Shown: positions 16,430 through 24,003 of the stretch, piece by piece
How positions within the stretch are numbered: the first letter of the stretch is position 1
Layout of the letters: the number at the start of each line of letters is the position of its first letter
Assembly: GCA_020432045.1 (NCBI GenBank)
Contig: JAGQHB010000033.1
Location: 1 to 32,579 of the forward strand
Source of the DNA: Dehalococcoidia bacterium
Lineage (GTDB): Bacteria > Chloroflexota > Dehalococcoidia > Tepidiformales > Tepidiformaceae
Length of the DNA stretch: 32,579 bases
Direction of reading: 5' to 3'
Notes under the pieces: generated by a model
Database searches by the model: none
What the model was told of the DNA's origin: nothing
Seen by the model: the letters and a program-made list of their open reading frames with translations, nothing else
Position numbers and translations under genes: made by a program

Positions 16430-16981
16430 TTGAACGCTCGCACCGCATCCACACAGTCCCTGTCCGGCACCTTTAAGCACGGTGCCGGGCGCATCATCCT
16501 TCTCGCCCTTGGCTCCGTGGTCGTCGCCGCGGCAGTAGTGGCCGCGGTCACCGTGCGCCAGTTAGCGGGAGGCGACTCCCCGTCCGACGTCAGAAGCCAG
16601 GCCAACAGCGCGTTGTACCCCGCCAGCCGCGAGGGTGTCCGCGGCCATGTTGACGCCGACCCATTGCCTGTGGCCGACGGTGAAAGCGCCTCGTCCACGA
16701 GCAGCCCGGCCAACAGCCTGGCGTCGCGCCATTCCGAACGCACTGTCCGCACCACCCACATCGTCGCCAGCCCCGAACAGGCGGCTTCCGTGGCGGACGC
16801 CATCAATGACGCGAACGTGTTCCGTGCCTCAATCGGCGAGTCATTCATGTTCGACACCGTCTTGGTCGTGCGTTCCGACGCGGAGGCCGACGCCGCTCTG
16901 GAAGCCATCGCCTACGGCAACGGCATCCTGGTCGGGCTCGGCGAACCTGAAGAACGCGTCGTGGACCTCCGCGGCAACTGA
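16430..16981 (+). CDS. Membrane-anchored protein of unknown function
   Basis: The 183-residue protein begins with TTG at 16430, supported by AAAGGAG six bases upstream; the frame is open further upstream but carries no other site. A basic N-terminus (NARTASTQSLSGTFKHGAGR) leads into one hydrophobic helix (IILLALGSVVVAAAVVAAVTV, residues about 22-42). The rest would then be outside: a Ser/Asp-rich linker and a compact alpha/beta region with TTHIVASPEQAASVADAIND, FDTVLVVRSDAEADAALEAI and GNGILVGLGEPEERVVDL. This outer part looks like a small folded sensor or inhibitor-type domain, but I do not recognise the family. The next gene encodes a surface repeat protein with a similar leader, so both may be made together for the envelope. 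Confidence 0.68.
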   Translation: MNARTASTQSLSGTFKHGAGRIILLALGSVVVAAAVVAAVTVRQLAGGDSPSDVRSQANSALYPASREGVRGHVDADPLPVADGESASSTSSPANSLASRHSERTVRTTHIVASPEQAASVADAINDANVFRASIGESFMFDTVLVVRSDAEADAALEAIAYGNGILVGLGEPEERVVDLRGN

Positions 16982-16991
16982 TAACGACCTT

Positions 16992-17081
16992 GATGCTCGG
17001 CGAGCGGTGAGTGCCGGACAGGCGCCCGCCGCCGGCCATCCCGAAGCCCCCGCGGGAGGGTCATCCCGCAAAGGAAATTCT
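16992..17081 (+). promoter_or_regulatory. Structured leader (copy B) of the surface repeat-protein gene
   Basis: This copy has the same order of blocks as the leader before 16430: GATG, GCCGGAC (17013-17019), GGGTCATCCCGC (17058-17069) and AAAGGAAATTCT (17070-17081). The intervening bases differ but remain GC-rich and able to pair. The last block holds the ribosome-binding site for the ATG at 17083. Confidence 0.4.
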
Positions 17082-17082
17082 C

Positions 17083-18288
17083 ATGGCAAGCCAACACGGC
17101 TCTTCGCTCCGGAAGCGATGGCTCCCCTTCACGATGCTGGCCCTCATCGCAACGGGCCTGGCTATCACCATCTCGCCTTCACCCACGACGGCCTCCGTTG
17201 CGGCCCAGCCCTATACGTTCACTACGCTCGACGTTCCCGATGCAAAGAACACGTTCGGGATGGGCAACAATGCAAGCGGGGACATTGTTGGCTACTACGC
17301 CGACGCCACCGTGCCATTCCACGGCTTCGTCTTCCGCGCTGGAAAGTTCACCACACTCGACTTCCCCGGGGAAAACGTGGCCTGGACCCAGGCAAATGCC
17401 ATCAACGATGCAGGCGACATCACCGGCCTCTATTCGTTGAAGGCCCCAGCGCCTACCGGAAACGTCCACGGCTTCCTGCTCACCAACGACGGCAAGTGGT
17501 CGAACGTTGACTATCCCGAAGAGGGCCACATCATGTCGGGTGGCGGATACGCCATAACTAATGATCGCACCGTCTTGGGCTGCTTCCACGACGGGAGCCC
17601 GATTACGTCAATGTTCGGCTACAGCGTGGGATCCGGCGGTGCCACCAGGTTCGAATACCCTGCCGCCAGCACTGCCTTCGCGATGCACTACGGTGCGACA
17701 CCCGACGGCAAGACAATTGTCGGCTCATATCGTGCCGGCGGGACCAGCATGGAAAACTGGCACGGCTATGTCGTTGCCGAGGGTAAGACCATTTCCTTCG
17801 ATGTCCCGGGTCAGGTCAGTGCCAACGCGCTTGGCATCCGGCAATCCCCGGACGTCGCCATTGTCGGAACCTACAAGGTGCTCGTCGACAAAACCTGGAA
17901 TCTGCACGGATACGTTGCTGCCACTCACGGCAGCCTCGACCCGGCCAAATGGGACTTCTCCATGGTCGACGTGCCCGGTGCAGCCCAGACCATCGTACGG
18001 GGCATCAACCCTGGTGGAAGCCTGACGGGCACGTACATTGACGCAGCCGGTGTGAACCACGCGTTCGTCGCCGCGCCAGGTGCCGCCACCCCCAGCGATC
18101 CGCCATCGTCCAGCGGGAGCAACCCACCTGCCCCCGCTCCGCCAAACACGGGCACCGGGTTGGCGGAGGACGATTCGGGCCTTTCCGCCTTCAGTCCGGC
18201 CGCGCTTGCAGCTACGGTTCTCGTTCTCGTTGTCCTCGGCGGCTTGGCACTAGCCGTAGTGGGTTCCCGCCGGACCCAGTCTCGCTAA
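17083..18288 (+). CDS. Surface-anchored HAF-like repeat protein with sortase-like C-terminus
   Basis: This 401-residue exported protein has a signal peptide (LRKRWLPFTMLALIATGLAI). The body consists of repeated units such as YTFTTLDVPDAKNTFGMG, HGFVFRAGKFTTLDFPGENV, INDAGDITGLYS, HGYVVAEGKTISFDVPGQVS and INPGGSLTGTYIDAAGVNHA. These resemble the extracellular HAF-type or propeller-like repeats found in environmental bacteria; function is unknown. A Pro/Ser-rich stretch leads to PPNTGTGL, about 20 residues later a hydrophobic helix (AALAATVLVLVVLGGLALAV), and a basic end GSRRTQSR. This is a sorting-signal layout with PPNTG instead of LPxTG. The ATG at 17083 has AAAGGA seven bases upstream. A strong hairpin terminator follows the stop. 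Confidence 0.8.
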   Translation: MASQHGSSLRKRWLPFTMLALIATGLAITISPSPTTASVAAQPYTFTTLDVPDAKNTFGMGNNASGDIVGYYADATVPFHGFVFRAGKFTTLDFPGENVAWTQANAINDAGDITGLYSLKAPAPTGNVHGFLLTNDGKWSNVDYPEEGHIMSGGGYAITNDRTVLGCFHDGSPITSMFGYSVGSGGATRFEYPAASTAFAMHYGATPDGKTIVGSYRAGGTSMENWHGYVVAEGKTISFDVPGQVSANALGIRQSPDVAIVGTYKVLVDKTWNLHGYVAATHGSLDPAKWDFSMVDVPGAAQTIVRGINPGGSLTGTYIDAAGVNHAFVAAPGAATPSDPPSSSGSNPPAPAPPNTGTGLAEDDSGLSAFSPAALAATVLVLVVLGGLALAVVGSRRTQSR

Positions 18289-18316
18289 CCCCGCCTTCGC
18301 CAATCACTACCCCAGA

Positions 18317-18343
18317 GGCTCGCCGACACTGTGTCGGCGAGCC
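18317..18343 (+). terminator. Rho-independent terminator after the surface repeat-protein gene
   Basis: Arms 18317-18328 (GGCTCGCCGACA) and 18332-18343 are perfectly complementary with a three-base loop. A pyrimidine-rich stretch (18344-18356) follows on the plus strand. It lies 28 bases after the stop at 18288. Confidence 0.75.
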
Positions 18344-18359
18344 TCCTTCGCTTTCCTGG

Positions 18360-18830
18360 TCGGGCTCTCAGAACGCCGGGTTTGACATTTGTGCGACAGT
18401 TCAGCCCGTAGAGTTCCTCCGGCGGCAACCCGGTGAATAGTGCAGTAAGGAAGAGAACCTCGTACCGGTGCCTCTCGATTGCCACGACGAAAGCCCTCGC
18501 CTGCTCCTGGTTCACGCTGTGCGCAGGGCGCCGGTGACGGCCCCGGACGGGGTAGGGCCTGAGGTCCGCGTCGAGCTTCGAGGCTACATCTCCCAGCGGT
18601 CACCTTGGCGGAGGCATGCGCAGATGACGGCGTGGACGTTCTTTACGGTCTTGCTGCCAAATCCCTGGGCCTTCGGCAGCACCAGGAGATGGTGGCCGAT
18701 GTTCTCGCTGTCGATGGCGTCGAGCCGCATCCTGCCGGGCTGCGGTCTGATGTAAAGGTCGACCGACGTACCTCTGGTGCCCCGCAGCGGTGAGGGGACT
18801 AATTGGAGCCCCGCCCTCTCGGCAAAGCTG
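18360..18830 (-). pseudogene. Decayed tyrosine recombinase (phage-type integrase) remnant
   Basis: On the minus strand the SAM-like core-binding domain is readable as YIRPQPGRMRLDAIDSENI, then GSKTVKNVHAVICACLRQGD and RWEM, followed by an in-frame TAG. In another frame the catalytic domain starts: QEQARAFVVAIERHRYEVLF and LTALFTGLPPEELYGL. In active enzymes this last motif is TGLRxGELLGL; here the catalytic Arg is Pro. Sequence similarity fades after GVLRARPGKRRR, and the HxxR and Tyr motifs are absent. The gene has lost both ends and is frameshifted. It lies about 4 kb from tRNA-Lys and faces toward it, as expected for an integrase of an old tRNA-targeted element. Confidence 0.82.
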
Positions 18831-18906
18831 TGCGCGATAGCAGCATCGCCACATTCCGCTCCTGGGGGAGCCTCCGATGCTACGCTATGTCTTCAGGAGC
18901 AATTAC

Positions 18907-19293
18907 ATGGCCAACAGTACCCATCGAGCCCAACTCGGTTTCCTCGTGGAGCTCACCCGACCCGTCTGCGACGACGACAAAGATCTCCTGGCAAGGCGGT
19001 ACATCGACATTTACGACAACCTCGTGGGCGAGGTCATCCTCGAGGAGCGGAACCCAATTCACCGGTTTCTACTCGTCGTTCTGGATACCGTCGTTGCCAT
19101 GCATGTCGAGGGAGCACTCCAAAACGATCATCGCATGGCATCCAGGGCGCGCCGCGCCGTACTCACCTACCCCTGGGATACGGAGGTGCCGCCAGGTGTG
19201 GTGAAGTACGGTGATGCGTGGCCCGCGGGAGATCACGTTGCCTACGCGTTCGGCTCGGAAGACCAGGCAATGTTGGCGCAGCAGAGGGCTTGA
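18907..19293 (+). CDS. Hypothetical protein, 128 aa
   Basis: The ATG at 18907 is preceded by AGGAGC with six bases between, a better start than the ATG at 18877. The product is a soluble, acidic protein without signal peptide or membrane helix. Its first half looks helical (LVELTRPVCDDDKDLLARRY, EERNPIHRFLLVVLDTVVAM). The second half has WDTEVPPGVVKYGDAWPAG. I do not recognise a family. It stands alone between the integrase remnant and a stretch without genes, so it may be cargo of the decayed element. Because the neighbourhood is decayed, its being a real gene is likely but not certain. Confidence 0.5.
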   Translation: MANSTHRAQLGFLVELTRPVCDDDKDLLARRYIDIYDNLVGEVILEERNPIHRFLLVVLDTVVAMHVEGALQNDHRMASRARRAVLTYPWDTEVPPGVVKYGDAWPAGDHVAYAFGSEDQAMLAQQRA

Positions 19294-19698
19294 TCCCGAT
19301 TACAGGCGCACCGGCTTTCCCGTATGCGTCGAAAAGCAATGCCAGTTCAACTTTGTCCCGGGTGCAAATGGCAGATCGCTGACTGCGGTTCGAGCAAGCG
19401 GAACGGCATGCGGGAGTGATCGCGAACGTTACTATTGCGGTTCGAGCGCTGCCGGTCATCCTGTCGCTCGCCAGCTATGTTTTCGTCCTGCAAGGCAAGA
19501 CCTGCTGAGTAGGCGAGTGCATCGCCGCTGTGTTCGCCGCAGCCGTCTTACACGCGTCATGGATGGGGATGGACGAGTCAGCCCATCCCGGCACACCCGG
19601 ACAGCGGGCGCGTGGCCCCCAATACACGGGCCGAGTTCGCGACGCGAAGATCTTCAAAGAGCCGGTACACAATATGACTGGTGGCTTCCTGCAGCTTC
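19294..19698. other. Gene-poor spacer, 405 bases
   Basis: No convincing gene is seen. Short frames on both strands have no ribosome-binding site and no familiar motif. One plus-strand frame gives the hydrophobic phrase VIANVTIAVRALPVILSLAS followed soon by a stop, so decayed coding sequence is possible. Confidence 0.5.
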
Positions 19699-20070
19699 TT
19701 ATGATTCCTCTTCGCGCATCACTCCCGACAGCGGCGGATCCGTCCTTGCCCTCTCCTGAGCGCGTAGGCGTCTGATCGTGCTCTCGATGGAATCCGCCAA
19801 CTTGCCCGCCGCACCGGTGAGCGCCTGCTCCCATGTGGCTGCGTGCTCGGTGACTGCGATTGGCCGGTAGCCATCCAGAGCCGCCTCGATCAGGCAGCGG
19901 ATGTCGTCGATGCCGCCCTTCTTGTCGCTATTCTCATCTCGCAAATGAACCGAAACGGTGGTGATTCTGTCGCTGGTTCGGCTAAGAGCCCTCTCCATCA
20001 CGCCGGTCACGTGGGCGATCATTGCCGCGCTGCCTTCGATGTTGCTGTCTGTCTCGACTTGAATCTGCAT
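19699..20070 (-). CDS. HPF/RaiA-family ribosome-associated (hibernation) protein
   Basis: This 123-residue protein has the short HPF/RaiA pattern: MQIQVETDSNIEGSAAMIAH, then helix VMERALSRTSDRITTVSVHL and strand SVHLRDENSDKKGG, followed by RCLIEAALDGYRPIAVTEHA and a C-terminal helix AGKLADSIESTIRRLRAQ. Such proteins bind the decoding centre of the 30S subunit and promote inactive ribosomes. There is no long-form dimerisation domain. The second of two adjacent ATGs (20070) is chosen because AGGAGG is seven bases upstream; the first (20073) is only four away. It follows the baeRF3 gene by 29 bases on the same strand, so the two are probably co-transcribed. It ends with a Glu-rich tail. Confidence 0.85.
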   Translation of the reverse strand: MQIQVETDSNIEGSAAMIAHVTGVMERALSRTSDRITTVSVHLRDENSDKKGGIDDIRCLIEAALDGYRPIAVTEHAATWEQALTGAAGKLADSIESTIRRLRAQERARTDPPLSGVMREEES

Positions 20071-20099
20071 CATCGCTCCTCCTGTGATTGCTGTTGGGC

Positions 20100-21260
20100 T
20101 CAGTATCGGTAGGTGGCGGCAAGCCCGCTATCGGTCGGCATTCGCTCCGACGGAATGACAAGGACCTCACCACCCATCTTTTCGACTAGCTCGGCCAGGT
20201 CGTCGAGCAGGTCATCCACTTGTGGATGCTTCAAATCAGCGATCTCGATATGCCCCGTTGAGCCATCGAGATGGCCCGGGATCTGACGGCCCCACTCGAT
20301 CAGCACTGTGGCGACCCGCCCAGTAGCAGCAGCCTCTGCGACCTGCAAAAGGTCACTGCTGCCAAGTCCCCGTGATTGAGCAAGTGCAAACTCCTCGGAT
20401 CGGGCTGCGAGTCGTGCCTGGTACTGCGGTTCCACAACCGCCCAGGCAGCTCTCCGAAGCTCATCGGCGGAGATCGCGCCGGGGTCGATGAGAGGGCCAT
20501 CTTTCATGAGGAATGGGTTGTGGCTGACCCGCAGAAAAAGATGATGATTCTCCGTCAGGGCCGCCACCATCAGGGGTAGGCCGGAAGGCCGGGAATGGTG
20601 CTCCAGCACGGCACGGTCAACGGCACGGAAGAACCGCACCGCATCGACCTCTGCTTCGTCCTTCCTCCCACCGTGACCGTGGTAGCTCACGGCCCCCGGG
20701 CCGGCCCCACTAAACGAGGTGCCGGCGAGGTGTGGTTCGGTCAGCTGATCACCCAACGCCTCCGTGATCGTCCGCGGGACTCCAGGAGCCAGGTCGATTT
20801 CGTCGAGCGTGTCCCGGTTCCCCTCGAAGAGTTGGATTCGGTCGAGGCTTAATCCCAGGACCTGATAACGATCCGTCGATTGCAATAGACGTCGCAAAGG
20901 CTTGGTGTGAAACGTGTCCGCCACAACCACCAGTTCGACAACCGGGCGCTGTAGCCGGATCACGCGGAAGAACGATGGTCCTCCGAACACGGCCAACCCA
21001 TCCAGGGTGTGGTTCCAGAAAGCATGATCATGACCGAGAGCCTCGAAAGGTTCGAGGATGGCGTCAGCCTCCTCGGCCGGGTATTCCTGTCTGAGCGATG
21101 CTTTCATCTCCCCGACCAGATTGCGAAACCGGATGGGGTCTTGCTGATTGTCCGGGTACCGCCGATGGGTCCTCTGGTAGAGCGAGAGGCACGGTGGCTG
21201 GCGAGCCGCTCCCAACTCGGCCAGGGTACCAGCCGTGGCCGTAATCGTAGTCGGTATCAT
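20100..21260 (-). CDS. baeRF3 family protein (bacterial archaeo-eukaryotic release factor-like)
   Basis: The 386-residue length fits the baeRF3 family. Recognisable segments are PPCLSLYQRTHRRYPDNQQD near the N-terminus and LDGLAVFGGPSFFRVIRL before the middle domain. They are followed by VVVADTFHTKPLRRLLQSTD, YQVLGLSLDRIQLFEGNRDT and RFFRAVDRAVLEHHSRPSGL, then a C-terminal eL30-like part (RVATVLIEWGRQIPG, GGEVLVIPSERMPTDSGLAATYRY). Proteins of this superfamily are distant homologues of eRF1/Pelota, and the related bacterial protein Balon binds the ribosomal A site during hibernation. The GGQ motif of true release factors is not seen. The ATG at 21260 has AGGAGG six bases upstream. The HPF gene follows directly, which supports a role in ribosome hibernation or rescue. 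Confidence 0.85.
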   Translation of the reverse strand: MIPTTITATAGTLAELGAARQPPCLSLYQRTHRRYPDNQQDPIRFRNLVGEMKASLRQEYPAEEADAILEPFEALGHDHAFWNHTLDGLAVFGGPSFFRVIRLQRPVVELVVVADTFHTKPLRRLLQSTDRYQVLGLSLDRIQLFEGNRDTLDEIDLAPGVPRTITEALGDQLTEPHLAGTSFSGAGPGAVSYHGHGGRKDEAEVDAVRFFRAVDRAVLEHHSRPSGLPLMVAALTENHHLFLRVSHNPFLMKDGPLIDPGAISADELRRAAWAVVEPQYQARLAARSEEFALAQSRGLGSSDLLQVAEAAATGRVATVLIEWGRQIPGHLDGSTGHIEIADLKHPQVDDLLDDLAELVEKMGGEVLVIPSERMPTDSGLAATYRY

Positions 21261-21383
21261 CGCAGCCTCCTGTGCCTATTCCCATGGTACGCGCCTTCGT
21301 CGATAGGCCTCTGTCTGCTGTTTCGTGCTACTTCGATTTCGAATCCTGCTTGCCCGATCCGTCCGGGCGGACGGGAGGCTCCT

Positions 21384-21412
21384 GCATCCGGCACCGGGCC
21401 GGTGCCGGATGC
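21384..21412. terminator. Perfect 13-bp stem-loop after dps
   Basis: GCATCCGGCACCG at 21384-21396 pairs exactly with 21400-21412 across a three-base loop. It lies 52 bases after the dps stop (minus strand) and about 120 bases before the baeRF3 start. A smaller hairpin, CCGTCCG/CGGACGG, lies beside it. No T-run is present. Confidence 0.55.
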
Positions 21413-21463
21413 GGCCATCCGTTGACCGAACGTCCCCGCCGCTATCCGACTTTGGCACCGTGA

Positions 21464-21970
21464 TTAGGACAGGTGAGCTTCAAGCATCCACGCCCACTTT
21501 TCGAGTCCTCGAATGACCTCGATGTAGATGTCCTGCGTGACCTGCTCATCATCCGTACTCGTCGCCGAGAGGCGCATCCGCTCCGCGGCGGTGATCAGGC
21601 GGTCGCGTACCGCGCGAGTCAACTCCTCCCAGCCATGCTCGTCTGTGGGGAACGGCCTGATCTCCTCCATGCTTGCGACGTCTGCAATGGTTCCATGCGC
21701 GGTGCCACGCAGGGCCAGGACGCGCTCGGCCACGAGGTCCGCATAGTCACGTGCCGCGAACGTGATCGTGTCAAACAGCCCGTGTAAGCCGACAAAATTC
21801 GGCCCGTGGACGTTCCAGTGGGCCTGCTTGGCTGAGACATGCAGGTCAGTCAAGTAGGCGAGGTTCGTGTTGAGCTCAGCAATGATTTCAGCGCGACGGC
21901 CAGCCGCGAGGGCGCCAACTGGCGCTGTCAGGATTTCGGTCTTGGTAACCACGTTCACATCCAGTCTCAC
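21464..21970 (-). CDS. dps: Dps family DNA-protecting ferritin-like protein
   Basis: The protein has 168 residues, the normal Dps length. The first helix has LNTNLAYLTDLHVSAKQAHW and the core motif HWNVHGPNFVGLH. Ferroxidase residues His51, His63, Asp67, Asp78 and Glu82 are all present; with this start they fall at the same numbers as in the E. coli protein. It would form a 12-subunit shell that oxidises and stores iron with peroxide and protects DNA in starvation. The gene begins with GTG at 21970 without a clear ribosome-binding site; GTG at 21958 is an alternative. It stands alone on the minus strand between hairpins. The next gene on the same strand encodes the baeRF3 protein. Confidence 0.94.
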   Translation of the reverse strand: MRLDVNVVTKTEILTAPVGALAAGRRAEIIAELNTNLAYLTDLHVSAKQAHWNVHGPNFVGLHGLFDTITFAARDYADLVAERVLALRGTAHGTIADVASMEEIRPFPTDEHGWEELTRAVRDRLITAAERMRLSATSTDDEQVTQDIYIEVIRGLEKWAWMLEAHLS

Positions 21971-22395
21971 TTCGTTTTGAGTTGTGGGCGGGACCTGGGT
22001 CCCGCGCGGCTCCGGCCACGGGATCCGTGGCCGGAATGAGAGCCGTAGCGTGTACGTTCACCATGACTCCCTTGCTTCACGTACCGGCAGCCTGGGGCCG
22101 CTTTTTCTCGCCCCGGCAGAGAGGTGTGGCGATAACGCCGCCAACTGGCTCCCCGTCACCATCGCATAGGTGCGCCACATCTGTCTGTCGGAAACTGTCG
22201 GAGGAAGCCAGAGGTGCGCAAAGACGACGACGACCAGGCTGATGAGCGTGAACTGCGCCGAGTGAGGACTGAAGCAGCCGGTACGCAGGCACACCTGGGA
22301 GCAAGTACGGCCCCAATGTTCCTGGGCTCACCCCGATACTGAGAGCAGCTTCGTGCTCTACCGCAGTGAGGCTGACTCAGGTCCGGCAATCCGGC
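21971..22395. other. Spacer between usp and dps with two hairpins
   Basis: TCCGGCCACGG at 22011-22021 pairs perfectly with 22025-22035 (three-base loop). CGGGACC/GGTCCCG lies nearby at about 21989-22004. Both would be in the 5' leader of dps. A minus-strand frame in 22058-22294 has one hydrophobic stretch (FTLISLVVVVFAHLWLP) but no ribosome-binding site, so I do not call it a gene. Confidence 0.5.
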
Positions 22396-23241
22396 TCAAC
22401 TGGTCACTGGCACGATCAGGAGGGCGCGCTTGGAGGAGTGCATGAGCCGGTTGGTGGTACTACCGAGAACCAGCCGCTTGCCAACTCCCTTCCCTGAGGC
22501 AGTTACGACGATGAACCGGGCGCCGACTCGGTCCGCGGTCTGCAAAATGGCGTCGGGTATATATCCGTCAGGCGTGAATGCCTCTTCGCCTGGGCGTACG
22601 ACCGTTGCCAGGTAGCCTTCCGCCTCGTCCTTCGGTGCTTCCAGCAGCTCGGGGGTTACGTACGCGTATGGCAGCGCTCCGCCGTAGTGCGCCATAAAGC
22701 GCCAGCCACGTACAAGGGCAACGTTCGCCTCAAGCTTGGCGGCCAGCTCACGGCCCGCCTCAAGCCCAAGGAGGCTGCGGTCTGAGCCATCCAGCGCAAT
22801 CAGGATCACGTCCGAGTCAGCAGCTAAGGAGGTTCCTTCGCAGGGGACGAACACGACTGGACCCTCTGCGCCTCGCACAACGTTGTCCGCTACCGAGCCA
22901 ATAAGGGCCGCTCGCACGCCACCGCGCCCGTGGCTGGCAATCGCGATGAACCGTGACCCTTCTGCGAAATCCAGGATCGCCGATGCGGCCGATCCAAGAA
23001 CGACCGTTGAGGTGGACACCTTCACGTCGTGGCGAGTGGCGGCTTCCCCCACATACGTGTCGAACCATGCAGCTGCACGCGCGAGGTCAGCCGCAGAGGC
23101 AAGCGACTCCTGGTCGACAGCGTGTATCGCGACCACGTCGAGTGCGTAGGCCCTTGCGATGAGTGCGGCGTAGGGCAGAGCGGCTTCCCCCGCCAGAGAA
23201 CCGTCCAGCGGGACGACGACGCAATCCTTACCTGCGGACAT
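22396..23241 (-). CDS. Universal stress protein with two UspA domains
   Basis: The protein has 281 residues with tandem UspA domains at about 5-133 and 141-281. Domain 1 starts VVVPLDGSLAGEAALPYA and ends with the nucleotide motif SHGRGGVRAALIGSVADNVV. Domain 2 starts ILIALDGSDRSLLGLEAG and ends with ASGKGVGKRLVLGSTTNRLM. Both keep the G-x2-G-x(8-9)-G-S pattern linked to ATP binding. The start has GGGAGG about nine bases upstream. It lies next to dps on the same strand, separated by about 425 bases, so it probably has its own promoter. Usp proteins are induced in starvation and hypoxia. Confidence 0.92.
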   Translation of the reverse strand: MSAGKDCVVVPLDGSLAGEAALPYAALIARAYALDVVAIHAVDQESLASAADLARAAAWFDTYVGEAATRHDVKVSTSTVVLGSAASAILDFAEGSRFIAIASHGRGGVRAALIGSVADNVVRGAEGPVVFVPCEGTSLAADSDVILIALDGSDRSLLGLEAGRELAAKLEANVALVRGWRFMAHYGGALPYAYVTPELLEAPKDEAEGYLATVVRPGEEAFTPDGYIPDAILQTADRVGARFIVVTASGKGVGKRLVLGSTTNRLMHSSKRALLIVPVTS

Positions 23242-24003
23242 ATGTGTGAGCCTCCCATAATGGCTTCATGGCCTCCTGAGGCCGAAGCCCGGGATGTCCC
23301 GCCAAACGCACATAGACTACTCCTACGCGTGCGGCACAAGAAGAGTGCACCGGATAGGGTGGGTCGTGCACTCTCCGAATGGCACTGGGCGGGAGCGGCC
23401 CGGCCCGTGTCCACGCGCACTATTCCGCCGGGCAACCGCAGCAGCCACATCCTGATGAACGCCTCCAGGGTCAGAGAAACGACGGATCAACCTAGGACGC
23501 GCACAACGCTTCAGACGCTCCGATCAAAATCCCGGTCTAGCACGCGATGATTGGCGGTCCACCGACCAGATCGCGCGACTGGATGGACACTCCCAGGTCC
23601 GTGCTACGGCGGCTCATGCGGCCTGTCCGTGAGAGGGTTAGGACCCCGCGCAGCCGCCAACTGGAGCAGGTGTGCGGGAGGCGGATCACGTCGAGCAGAC
23701 CGCCGGCTCATCTACACCTGGCGGGATACCGGATTCCCGTTAACTTGTCGCCACGGGTGTCAGCTGCTCTGATGATCGGGTGCGTTAGTGACCTCCCGGC
23801 TGCCTCAATAGGAATCGGAGGCAACGATGCGAACCGTTTCCATCCCGCCCCACGGGCGTAGGAGTTCGGGAATTTGTGTCGTTGGTTGGCTCCGGGGTGG
23901 ACGACGAAATGCTTGCACTCTCGCTTTCCCGCCTACTGGGAGAGAAGGTAATTGCGCGGGTCGTCGCCCCATCTCTTTGCAACGCTCGAAAGGAGCCGCC
24001 GTA
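23242..24003. other. Long spacer between usp and the GerMN-type gene
   Basis: No convincing gene. AGAGTGCAC at 23342-23350 and its exact complement at 23366-23374 form a 9-bp hairpin about 100 bases upstream of the usp start. An in-frame ATG at 23827 with a good GGAGG site would add 59 residues to the next gene, but they do not look like a signal peptide. The region must hold the promoters of both divergent genes. Confidence 0.5.

Noticed and set aside
18323-18336. GACACTGTGTC resembling the metal-operon dyads
   Set aside because: It is the loop-proximal part of the terminator hairpin at 18317-18343; the match is explained by the stem.
21338-21352. TTCGAATCCTGC, similar to the T-loop/3' part of tRNA-Lys, as an att site
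   Set aside because: Only about a dozen bases match, with a gap, and the downstream acceptor part does not. It is too short to support an att repeat.
23827-24003. Longer start (ATG 23827) for the GerMN-Gmad2 gene
   Set aside because: Although GGAGG precedes it, the added residues are Arg-rich and would bury the signal peptide that begins at GTG 24004.
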